The position numbers were made by a program, and so were the translations under genes. Source: Streptomyces sp. MMG1121 (lineage in GTDB: Bacteria; Actinomycetota; Actinomycetes; Streptomycetales; Streptomycetaceae). Taken from it: a stretch of 23,167 nt of DNA. Below, in pieces: positions 8,099 to 15,196 of this stretch. The notes beneath the pieces were generated by a model. The model ran no database searches, was not told where the DNA came from, and saw nothing but the letters and a program-made list of their open reading frames with translations. The stretch spans positions 1 to 23,167 of the forward strand of contig NZ_LGDV01000245.1 in NCBI RefSeq assembly GCF_001280015.1, read 5' to 3'. The number at the start of each line of letters is the position of its first letter. The first letter of the stretch is position 1.

Positions 8099-10213
8099 AT
8101 GTCCGGGGACAGCGCCGCTTCGGCTCCCGGCCGGTCCGGGGCCGGTCCGGGGCGGCCTGTCGGCCGGACGGCCGGTGCGCGCCTCAGGCGTCTCTTCGAG
8201 GGCGGGCTGCTCCAGGGCGGGGTCCAGGGCAGTCCGGTCCTGCGGCTGTTCCTGCGCTGGGTACGCCGTCCGCTGCTGCCGGTGATGCGGCTGTGGCGGC
8301 GCAACATCCAGCTCAGGGTCGTCGCCACGACCCTGCTGATGTCGCTGGGTGTCGTGCTGTTGCTGGGCTTCGTCGTGATCGGGCAGGTGCGCAACGGCCT
8401 GCTGGACGCGAAGGTGAAGGCCTCGCAGAGCCAGGCGACCGGCGGGTTCGCGGTGGCCAAGCAGAAGGCGGACGAGGCGGCGAGCGGTACCGCCACCGGG
8501 ACGAACGCGACGACCGGCCCGGGTGACGGCACCTCGACCGCGGACGGACGGCAGTCGCAGAACGTCATCCAGTGGATGAGCGATCTCGTGGAGTCGCTGT
8601 CCAGCGGTGGCGCGGGCGCCTTCGACGTGGTGACGCTGCCCGTCGGCGACGACAGCGGCGGCGGACGCAGCCCGCGTGGCTCAGGCAACGTCAACCCGAC
8701 CTCCAGCGTGCCAGCCGACCTGCGCGAGCGGGTCAACAGCGGGATGACGGCCGCGCAGAGCTACACCCGCATCGTCTACTCCAACGCCAAGGACTCGCAG
8801 CCGGCGCTGGTCATCGGCAAGCAGGTCAACGACCCCAACGGGCGGCCGTACGAGCTGTACTACCTCTTCCCGCTCACGCAGGAGGAGAAGTCCCTGAGCC
8901 TGGTCAAGGGGACCCTCGCGACCGCGGGGCTGTTCGTCGTGGTCCTGCTCGGCGCCATCGCCTGGCTGGTGGTGCGCCAGGTCGTCACGCCGGTGCGGAT
9001 GGCGGCCGGGATCGCGGAGCGGCTGTCCGCCGGGCGGCTGCAGGAGCGGATGAAGGTCACCGGCGAGGACGACATCGCACGCCTGGGCGAAGCCTTCAAC
9101 AAGATGGCGCAGAACCTCCAGGTGAAGATTCAGCAGCTGGAGGACCTGTCGCGGATGCAGCGCCGGTTCGTCTCGGACGTCTCGCACGAGTTGCGCACCC
9201 CGCTGACGACCGTCCGTATGGCCGCCGACGTCATCCATGAGGCGCGCGAGGACTTCGACCCGGTGACCGCGCGGTCGGCCGAGCTGCTCGCCGACCAGCT
9301 GGACCGGTTCGAGTCGCTGCTCGCGGACCTGCTGGAGATCAGCCGCTTCGACGCGGGCGCGGCGGCGCTGGAGGCCGAGCCGATAGACCTCAGAGAGGTC
9401 GTACGGCGGGTGGTCAGCGGCGCCGAGCCGCTCGCCGAGCGCAAGGGCACGCACATACGCGTGATCGGCGACCTGCAGCCCGTCGTCGCCGAGGCCGATG
9501 CCCGCCGTGTCGAGCGCGTGCTGCGCAACCTCGTGGTCAACGCCGTCGAGCACGGCGAGGGCAAGGACGTCGTCGTCAAGCTCGCCTCGGCGGGCGGCGC
9601 GGTCGCCGTCGCGGTGCGCGACTACGGCGTCGGACTCAAGCCGGGCGAGGCGACGCGCGTCTTCAGCCGTTTCTGGCGGGCGGACCCGGCACGCGCGCGT
9701 ACCACCGGTGGTACGGGTCTTGGGCTGTCGATCGCCCTGGAGGACGCGCGGCTGCACGGCGGCTGGCTGCAGGCCTGGGGCGAGCCGGGTGGTGGCTCGC
9801 AGTTCCGGCTGACGCTGCCGAGGACCGCCGACGAGCCGCTGCGGGGCTCGCCGATACCGCTGGAGCCCAAGGACTCACGCCGTAACCGCGGCATCGACGC
9901 GGCCGGCCTGCCCGGCGGGGGCGAGGAGAAGCGGGCCACGGTTCCGGTGCAGCCGGGCGGCGCCCAGGTGCCCGCGCTGCCGCCGCGTGCGCCGATCGCG
10001 CCGCGGCTGACCACCGCCACCCCGGCTGTCGACCCGAGCGCCCTGCCCGGTAACGGCACCGGCGCGCGCGTGGTGCCCCGGCCCACCGGCGGCGCTCGGC
10101 GCCCGGACGACCGGCCCGGCGCAGAACCGGCGGCCGACGCCGGCACGACCCGGTCGGACGCGGCCGTACCGGAGGACTCGACCGAGCCAGGGGAGGCATT
10201 TCGTGGCCGCTGA
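8099..10213 (+). CDS. mtrB: Two-component sensor histidine kinase MtrB
   Basis: 704 aa, starting 1 nt after the mtrA stop; an ORF reading to 8066 would overlap mtrA. The order is a basic cytosolic N-terminus, TM1 (about 73-95), an extracellular sensor region (about 100-270), TM2 (about 273-296), HAMP (about 297-350), a HisKA domain with VSHELRTPLT and phospho-acceptor His363, and an ATPase domain with the N box at Asn477, DYGVGL and GGTGLGLSIA. The last roughly 110 residues are a Pro/Ala/Arg-rich tail with no recognisable fold, probably disordered. It phosphorylates MtrA. LpqB, encoded next, is known to bind the MtrB extracellular domain in mycobacteria. The stop lies inside the lpqB start region (11-nt overlap). 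Confidence 0.97.
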   Translation: MSGDSAASAPGRSGAGPGRPVGRTAGARLRRLFEGGLLQGGVQGSPVLRLFLRWVRRPLLPVMRLWRRNIQLRVVATTLLMSLGVVLLLGFVVIGQVRNGLLDAKVKASQSQATGGFAVAKQKADEAASGTATGTNATTGPGDGTSTADGRQSQNVIQWMSDLVESLSSGGAGAFDVVTLPVGDDSGGGRSPRGSGNVNPTSSVPADLRERVNSGMTAAQSYTRIVYSNAKDSQPALVIGKQVNDPNGRPYELYYLFPLTQEEKSLSLVKGTLATAGLFVVVLLGAIAWLVVRQVVTPVRMAAGIAERLSAGRLQERMKVTGEDDIARLGEAFNKMAQNLQVKIQQLEDLSRMQRRFVSDVSHELRTPLTTVRMAADVIHEAREDFDPVTARSAELLADQLDRFESLLADLLEISRFDAGAAALEAEPIDLREVVRRVVSGAEPLAERKGTHIRVIGDLQPVVAEADARRVERVLRNLVVNAVEHGEGKDVVVKLASAGGAVAVAVRDYGVGLKPGEATRVFSRFWRADPARARTTGGTGLGLSIALEDARLHGGWLQAWGEPGGGSQFRLTLPRTADEPLRGSPIPLEPKDSRRNRGIDAAGLPGGGEEKRATVPVQPGGAQVPALPPRAPIAPRLTTATPAVDPSALPGNGTGARVVPRPTGGARRPDDRPGAEPAADAGTTRSDAAVPEDSTEPGEAFRGR

Positions 10214-12041
10214 CCGCAAGGGGGGCGCACGGCGGCGGTCCGGGCGCGCGGTGGCGTACGCCGCCTTGGGGGGCGTACTGCTGGCGGGGTGCGCCTCGAT
10301 GCCCGACAACGGGGACCTGCGGAACGTGGAGTCCACGCCGCGGCAGGACACCGGGGTACGGGTGTTCGCCATGCCGCCGGCCGAGGGCGCCGGGCCGGCC
10401 GAGATCATGCAGGGCTTCCTGGAGGCGCTGACCAGCGACGACCCGGAGTACGACACGGCCCGCAAGTATCTGACCGACGACGCCGCGCGCGCGTGGCGGC
10501 CGGAGCAGTCGACCACGGTCCTCGCGAACGGGCCGAGCATCGAGACCGACTGCCGCGCGGGCGACAGGCCCGATCCGACCAACAGCGTCACCTGTGTGCT
10601 GGCGGGCAGCCGGGTCGCGACCGTCGACGCGCAGCAGGCGTACCAGCCCGTCGGCGGCTCCTACCGCAAGAAGCTGCACCTCACGCGGAACGTCAAGACC
10701 GGGCAGTGGCGCATCGACGGGCTGCCCGACGGTGTCGTCATGGGCAAGTCGGACTTCCAGCGCAACTACACGTCCGTCGACAAGTACTACTTCGCCTCCG
10801 ACACGACGGCCGGCGCGACGAGGCAGCCGGTGGCGGTCGCCGATCCCGTGTTCGTGCGCAGCAAGGTGGACCCGATGACGCAGATGGTCCGTTCGCTGCT
10901 GACCGGTCCCACCAGCTGGCTCGGCCCGGTCGTCAGGTCCAGTTTTCCGACGGGTACGACGCTGCAGAAGGACGTGTCGGGGCTGGCGCCGGACGACCAG
11001 AACAAGCTGACGGTGCCGCTGAACCTCAAGGAGTCCCAGGTCGCGCCGACGAAGTGCACCGAGATGGCGACACAGGTGCTGTTCACGCTGCGGAACCTGG
11101 CGCCGACGCTGGAGTCGGTCGAGCTGGAGGGCGTCGGCAGCCACCGGCTGTGCGATCTGAGCGAGGAACGCGCCGAGTCCGCCGCGTGGCACGGGTCGGC
11201 CAAGAGCCCCGAGTTCCTGTACTTCCTCGACGGCAAGCACCGGTTGGTGCGGATGGCGACGGGCAGCACGGGCACCGGTGCAGTTCCGGTGCCGGGTGCG
11301 TTCGGTGAGGGCGACAGGGGGCTGGAGTCGGTGGCGGTGTCGCGCGACGAGCACAGCGCGGCCGGGGTCGGCGACTCGGGCAAGTCGTTGTACGTGACGT
11401 CGCTGGCGTCGGGCGGTTCACTCGGGAACGCGCTGGTGACCAGCGCGGGCGCGACTCCGGCCGACCGGCTGACCACACCGAGCTGGGACGCCCGCGGCGA
11501 CCTGTGGGTGGCCGACCGCGACCCGCGCCGTTCTCGGCTGTACGTCGTGGAGCAGGGCGCCACCAAACCGCGGGAGGTCGCGGTCCCGGATCTGTCCGGC
11601 CAGATCAAGGACGCCCGGGTGGCGGCCGACGGGGTACGGATCGCGCTGGTCGTGGAGAAGGACGGCAAGCAGTCCCTGCTCATCGGCCGCATCCAGCGCG
11701 ACGACGGGACCGGACAGGGCACCTCGGTGGTCGAGCTGCGGTCGGCCGCACCGGACTTGGAGCAGGTCAGCGCCCTGTCGTGGGCCGGGGACAGCAGGCT
11801 GCTCGCGGTCGGCAGGGAACAGGGCGGCGTGCTGCAGATGCGGTACGTCCAGGTCGACGGCTCCACGCTCGACGGCCCCGCGCCCGGCGCGCTCACCGGC
11901 GTCAAGGCGATCGCCGCGTCCGAGGACGAGCGGGTGCCGCTGGTGGCCTACTCGGAGGACGACGGGATCGTACGGCTGCCGTCCGGGGCGCAGTGGCAGA
12001 AGGTGGACAAGGACGGAACGGCACCGGTCTATCCGGGCTGA
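10203..12041 (+). CDS. lpqB: Lipoprotein LpqB, MtrB accessory protein
   Basis: 612 aa from a GTG with GGGGAGG about 5 nt upstream. The N-terminus is a lipoprotein signal: basic residues, a hydrophobic core and lipobox LLAGC with the acylated Cys30. An N-terminal domain (about 31-220) comes first. A GerMN-type domain follows (about 220-310, containing MTQMVRSLLTGP and VPLNL). The C-terminal half is the LpqB beta-propeller-like domain, with repeats such as SWDARGDLWVADRDP. It sits on the outer face of the membrane and is thought to modulate MtrB signalling. The 11-nt overlap with mtrB implies coupled translation, as in other actinobacteria. Confidence 0.96.
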   Translation: MAADRKGGARRRSGRAVAYAALGGVLLAGCASMPDNGDLRNVESTPRQDTGVRVFAMPPAEGAGPAEIMQGFLEALTSDDPEYDTARKYLTDDAARAWRPEQSTTVLANGPSIETDCRAGDRPDPTNSVTCVLAGSRVATVDAQQAYQPVGGSYRKKLHLTRNVKTGQWRIDGLPDGVVMGKSDFQRNYTSVDKYYFASDTTAGATRQPVAVADPVFVRSKVDPMTQMVRSLLTGPTSWLGPVVRSSFPTGTTLQKDVSGLAPDDQNKLTVPLNLKESQVAPTKCTEMATQVLFTLRNLAPTLESVELEGVGSHRLCDLSEERAESAAWHGSAKSPEFLYFLDGKHRLVRMATGSTGTGAVPVPGAFGEGDRGLESVAVSRDEHSAAGVGDSGKSLYVTSLASGGSLGNALVTSAGATPADRLTTPSWDARGDLWVADRDPRRSRLYVVEQGATKPREVAVPDLSGQIKDARVAADGVRIALVVEKDGKQSLLIGRIQRDDGTGQGTSVVELRSAAPDLEQVSALSWAGDSRLLAVGREQGGVLQMRYVQVDGSTLDGPAPGALTGVKAIAASEDERVPLVAYSEDDGIVRLPSGAQWQKVDKDGTAPVYPG

Positions 12042-12160
12042 GTGCCCCGTCCCGTGCGGCCGCTGCACTCGTGCGCCTGGGCTGAGCGCCTTGTCGTGTG
12101 CGGTCGCCGCCCGCGTGGCGTGTCCGGGCTGAGTGCCGCGTCGCGTGCCGTGTTCCCCCA
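12035..12160. repeat. Three degenerate copies of a GGGCTGAGTGCC-type unit
   Basis: GGGCTGAGTGCC at 12035, GGGCTGAGCGCC at 12078 and GGGCTGAGTGCC at 12126 each begin a G/C-T-G-rich segment of roughly 45 bp with further similarity (CGTCCCGTGCGG, TGTCGTGTGCGG, CGTCGCGTGCCG). The first copy begins inside the lpqB stop codon region. The 258 bp between lpqB and comF otherwise hold only this repeat and the DnaA boxes. I see no terminator of standard form. Confidence 0.6.
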
Positions 12161-12236
12161 CGCGTCCGGCCCGCGCGCCGCGTCGAGGGCCGTCGCCTCC
12201 CTCGTGTGAGTGACGGGCAGCGCGATGGCGGCCGGG

Positions 12237-12261
12237 TTATCCACAGGACGTTGTCCACAGG
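12237..12261 (+). promoter_or_regulatory. Two tandem DnaA boxes upstream of comF
   Basis: TTATCCACA (12237-12245) is the classic E. coli DnaA box, and TTGTCCACA (12251-12259) is the Streptomyces consensus box. Both are followed by GG, so an 11-bp unit TTRTCCACAGG repeats with ACG between the copies (period 14). They are in the same orientation, about 40-60 bp ahead of the comF start. They could control comF or titrate DnaA. The sequence match is exact; binding is inferred. Confidence 0.75.
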
Positions 12262-12299
12262 GGTGGCCGGACCGCTCCGGCGTTGGCACAGTGAGGGGC

Positions 12300-13214
12300 A
12301 TGCGGGGGTGGTGGCGGGACCTCACCGACCTGGTGCTGCCGACCGAGTGCGCGGGCTGCGGGGCACCTCGTACGGTGCTCTGCCCGCGGTGCCGGGCCGT
12401 GCTGGACGGGTGCGCGCCGCGGCGGGTGCGGCCGGTGCCGGAGCCGGCCGGGCTGCCGCCGGTGCACGCGGCGGCTCCGTACGCGCAGGAGGTACGGGAG
12501 TTGCTGCTCGCGCACAAGGAGCGGGGCGCGCTGGCCCTCGGGGGAGTGCTGGGCGCGGCTCTGGCGGGAGCCGTGCGGGCGGGGCTCGACGGGAGCGGCG
12601 CCGGTGCCGGTATCGCCCCAGGTGCCGCGGGCGTCGGCGGTGGGCCGGTCGGCGCCCGGGGGGATGGGACCGTGCTGCTCGTGCCCGTGCCGTCCGCCCG
12701 GTGGGCCGTGCGGGCGCGGGGGCATGATCCGGTGCGGCGGATGGCGCTCGCGGCGGCCGGGGAGCTGCGCCGGACGGGGACGCCGGCCCGGATGGCGGCC
12801 GTGCTGCGCCAACGGCGGCCGGTGGCGGACCAGGCCGGGCTCGACGCCCGGAGGCGCCTGGAGAACCTCTCGGGCGCGCTGGAGGTGACGGCGGGCGGCG
12901 AGCGGCTGCTCGAAGCGGGACAGGTGGTGCTCGTCGACGACCTGATCACCACGGGCGCCAGCCTCGCGGAGGCGGCGCGGGCGCTGCGGGAGACGGCGAT
13001 CTCGCGTGGAGAAGAGGGGCGCGGAGTGAGAACCTCCGTGTACGGGGCCGTAACTCGGGAAGGAAGGGAAGAACGACAGATCGGAACGCGACCGGACGGC
13101 GGGAAGTGGGTGCATGGTGCACCGGAAAAGACGGCCGTGAGCGCCCTCGGGTATGGGCTCCGTGCGGCGGTGGTCGCCGCGCCTCGGGATTCTTTCGAAA
13201 TAAACAGGAACTGA
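12300..13214 (+). CDS. comF: ComF family phosphoribosyltransferase-like protein
   Basis: 304 aa. The N-terminus carries a four-Cys zinc motif (Cys17, Cys20, Cys28, Cys31; CAGCGAPRTVLCPRC). The C-terminal half is a phosphoribosyltransferase fold with the PRPP-loop motif VVLVDDLITTGAS (209-221) and the upstream ComF signature RGHDPVRRMA. ComF proteins are needed for DNA uptake in competent bacteria and interact with replication and repair helicases. In Streptomyces the role is unknown and competence is not established. A Gly/Ala-rich insert lies at about 95-120, and the C-terminus adds about 70 residues ending DSFEINRN. The ATG at 12300 follows GAGGGG very closely; a GTG at 12291 is an alternative start. 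Confidence 0.92.
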   Translation: MRGWWRDLTDLVLPTECAGCGAPRTVLCPRCRAVLDGCAPRRVRPVPEPAGLPPVHAAAPYAQEVRELLLAHKERGALALGGVLGAALAGAVRAGLDGSGAGAGIAPGAAGVGGGPVGARGDGTVLLVPVPSARWAVRARGHDPVRRMALAAAGELRRTGTPARMAAVLRQRRPVADQAGLDARRRLENLSGALEVTAGGERLLEAGQVVLVDDLITTGASLAEAARALRETAISRGEEGRGVRTSVYGAVTREGREERQIGTRPDGGKWVHGAPEKTAVSALGYGLRAAVVAAPRDSFEINRN

Positions 13215-13218
13215 CCGT

Positions 13219-13240
13219 CTACCTGCATCGTTGCAGGTAG
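13219..13240 (+). terminator. Hairpin terminator after comF
   Basis: CTACCTGCA (13219-13227) and TGCAGGTAG (13232-13240) form a perfect 9-bp stem with a 4-nt TCGT loop, 4 nt after the comF stop codon. No T-run follows. Confidence 0.75.
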
Positions 13241-13525
13241 TGAGAGGGGTAAATCACCTGTACGGAGGTACGCCGCAGTAGAGGGTGACGACATCCGTCC
13301 GGGCGAGATATGTTCGGTTGTGAGGAAAGGCGCAGGCCACACCTCTCATATCCGAATGCCGTGGCGCGGGTATTCCGCAATCGCCCGCGCCCATGGGGTG
13401 GAGATCTTGCCCATGGGGGAGGAGGAGGTGAAGTCACCGAGTCCGAGGTCCGGTGTTCACCGGGCCTGGTGCAAAAGGGAGATGCTCCGCCGATGCAGCG
13501 GGGCGATCCGGGAACGGAGTTCTGC
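13241..13525 (+). promoter_or_regulatory. hpf upstream region with direct repeat and leader hairpin
   Basis: These 285 bp carry no convincing gene. Visible structure: GCCCATGGGG occurs twice with a 20-bp period (13389-13398 and 13409-13418), and each copy contains the palindrome CCCATGGG. A purine run resembling a ribosome site follows (GGGGGAGGAGGAGG). A hairpin then lies at 13447-13466 (CCGGTG-TT-CACCGG core). A GGGTAT at 13368 resembles a stress-sigma (SigB-type) -10 element, but no GTTT lies at the right distance, so I do not call a promoter. Confidence 0.5.
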
Positions 13526-14218
13526 GTGGACATCGTCGTCAAAGGCCGCAAGACCGAGGTGCCCGAGCGGTTCCGCAAGCACGTGGCCGAGAAGCTGAAG
13601 CTGGAGAAGATCCAGAAGCTCGATGGCAAGGTGATCAGCCTCGACGTCGAGGTGTCCAAGGAGCCCAACCCCCGACAGGCCGACCGCTGTGACCGGGTGG
13701 AGATCACCCTCCGCTCCCGCGGTCCGGTGATCCGGGCGGAAGCGGCGGCCAGCGACCCGTACGCGGCACTTGACCTGGCGGCGGAGAAACTGGACGCCCG
13801 GCTGCGCAAGCAGCACGACAAGCGTTTCTCGCGGCGAGGCGCACGACGGATCTCGGCGGCCGAGGTTCCCGACCACGTCCTGGGCGCGGCGACGCTGAAC
13901 GGCAATGGCCTGCCCGTGCAGGACGAAGACATGGACGGAGTGCCGACGAAGAAGATCGGCTCGCTGGAGGTCAAGGGGGACGGCCCCCTGGTCGTCCGCG
14001 AGAAGACCCATGTCGCCTCACCGATGAGCCTCGACCAGGCGCTCTACGAGATGGAACTGGTCGGCCACGACTTCTACTTGTTCGTCGACGCGGAGACGAA
14101 GGAACCGAGCGTCGTCTACCGACGCCACGCCTACGACTACGGCGTGATCCACCTCAGCACGGACCCGATGGTCGCTGAGGCGCAGCCCCCCGCGGCGGGT
14201 GGCACGCTGGGCGGCTGA
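13526..14218 (+). CDS. hpf: Long-form ribosome hibernation promoting factor
   Basis: 230 aa, typical of long HPF. The N-terminal S30AE domain (about 1-105; starts VDIVVKGRKTEVPERFRKHV) binds the small ribosomal subunit in the decoding region. The C-terminal domain (about 170-225; MSLDQALYEMELVGHDFYLFVDAETKEPSVVYRR and then YGVIHL) dimerises ribosomes into inactive 100S particles. The GTG at 13526 is chosen because GGAG lies 6 nt upstream and the reading begins directly at the conserved domain. An ATG at 13493 would add 11 residues and also has a possible distant ribosome site. It acts in the cytosol during stress and stationary phase. It has its own upstream region and is followed by a terminator. 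Confidence 0.95.
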   Translation: MDIVVKGRKTEVPERFRKHVAEKLKLEKIQKLDGKVISLDVEVSKEPNPRQADRCDRVEITLRSRGPVIRAEAAASDPYAALDLAAEKLDARLRKQHDKRFSRRGARRISAAEVPDHVLGAATLNGNGLPVQDEDMDGVPTKKIGSLEVKGDGPLVVREKTHVASPMSLDQALYEMELVGHDFYLFVDAETKEPSVVYRRHAYDYGVIHLSTDPMVAEAQPPAAGGTLGG

Positions 14219-14238
14219 CCCACTGGGCGAAAGCGGAG

Positions 14239-14280
14239 CCGGTGCCCCTGGCAGCGCGTGTGCGCCCCCAGGGGCACCGG
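14239..14280 (+). terminator. Hairpin terminator after hpf
   Basis: CCGGTGCCCCTGG (14239-14251) is the exact reverse complement of 14268-14280. This gives a 13-bp perfect stem with a 16-nt loop, 20 bp after the hpf stop. No T-tract follows. Confidence 0.8.
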
Positions 14281-14304
14281 TGTGCGACCACTTCACGCCC
14301 CGCA

Positions 14305-14320
14305 CGTCACCTCGGTGACG
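14305..14320. promoter_or_regulatory. Perfect GTCACC/GGTGAC inverted repeat upstream of the response regulator
   Basis: CGTCACC-TC-GGTGACG is a perfect 7-2-7 inverted repeat in the 142 bp between the hpf terminator and the response regulator start. It shares the GTCAC core with the repeats ahead of mtrA. A second, weaker inverted repeat (GGCCCA-N5-TGGGCC) lies at 14347-14363. Operator function is inferred from form and place only. Confidence 0.55.
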
Positions 14321-14422
14321 CCCGGGCATGAAATCATGGCCGGACCGGCCCAACCGGTGGGCCGCTGCCTTGGGTTGGCGATGGCGCGGGTCAACAGGCC
14401 ACAGCCTTCAGGGGGAGGAACG

Positions 14423-15169
14423 ATGGCGGACACCTTCGGACCGATGCGGGACGAGGATGCCGACGACGGTGTCATCGGCAGGGGCGCGGGTGCGGGCTCT
14501 TCACGCGAGGAGCCGATCAGGGTCCTGGTCGTGGACGACCACGCCCTCTTCCGGCGCGGCCTGGAGATCGTGCTCGCGGCCGAGGAGGACATCCAGGTCG
14601 TCGGCGAGGCGGGCGACGGCGCCGAGGCCGTCGAGAAGGCCGCCGACCTGCTGCCCGACATCGTGCTGATGGACGTCCGTATGCCCAAGCGGGGCGGGAT
14701 CGAGGCCTGCACCTCCATCAAGGAGGTGGCCCCCAGCGCGAAGATCATCATGTTGACGATCAGCGACGAGGAGGCCGACCTCTACGACGCGATCAAGGCG
14801 GGAGCGACCGGATATCTCCTCAAGGAGATCTCGACGGACGAGGTGGCGACCGCCATTCGCGCGGTGGCCGACGGGCAGTCGCAGATCAGCCCGTCCATGG
14901 CGTCCAAGCTGCTCACAGAGTTCAAGTCCATGATCCAGCGCACCGACGAGCGCCGGCTGGTGCCCGCGCCGCGGCTGACCGACCGGGAACTGGAAGTCCT
15001 CAAGCTCGTCGCCACGGGGATGAACAACCGGGACATCGCCAAGGAACTGTTCATCTCCGAGAACACCGTGAAGAACCACGTCCGCAACATCCTGGAGAAG
15101 CTTCAGCTGCACTCCAGGATGGAAGCCGTGGTCTATGCGATGCGGGAGAAGATCCTCGAGATCCGGTGA
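14423..15169 (+). CDS. Orphan NarL/LuxR-family response regulator
   Basis: 248 aa, with a very strong ribosome site (GGGGGAGGAA) just before the ATG. The receiver domain (about 31-150) has Asp38-Asp39, phospho-acceptor Asp84 (IVLMDVRMP), Thr112 and Lys134, all intact. The C-terminal LuxR-type helix-turn-helix (about 184-245) reads LTDRELEVLKLVATGMNNRDIAKELFISENTVKNHV. No histidine kinase is adjacent, so the partner must lie elsewhere or be absent. An acidic/Gly-rich N-terminal extension of about 30 residues precedes the receiver. It ends 27 bp from the convergent glycosylase gene, with no clear hairpin between. It is a cytosolic DNA-binding regulator with unknown targets. Confidence 0.95.
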   Translation: MADTFGPMRDEDADDGVIGRGAGAGSSREEPIRVLVVDDHALFRRGLEIVLAAEEDIQVVGEAGDGAEAVEKAADLLPDIVLMDVRMPKRGGIEACTSIKEVAPSAKIIMLTISDEEADLYDAIKAGATGYLLKEISTDEVATAIRAVADGQSQISPSMASKLLTEFKSMIQRTDERRLVPAPRLTDRELEVLKLVATGMNNRDIAKELFISENTVKNHVRNILEKLQLHSRMEAVVYAMREKILEIR

Positions 15170-15196
15170 GAAGGGCCGGTGGCGGATCCGTCGGGG

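Noticed and set aside
9663..11354. A 563-codon minus-strand frame across mtrB and lpqB
   Set aside because: It crosses two well-supported genes on the other strand, and its sequence shows no protein motif.
12029..13342. A 437-codon minus-strand frame opposite comF
   Set aside because: It is antisense to a clear ComF coding region and runs through the intergenic repeats; the Ser/Arg/Pro-rich product has no domain.
13412..13598. A short ORF after the purine-rich run before hpf
   Set aside because: The ribosome-site-like run is attractive, but the frame runs into hpf with a Ser/Arg/Pro-rich product typical of an out-of-frame shadow.
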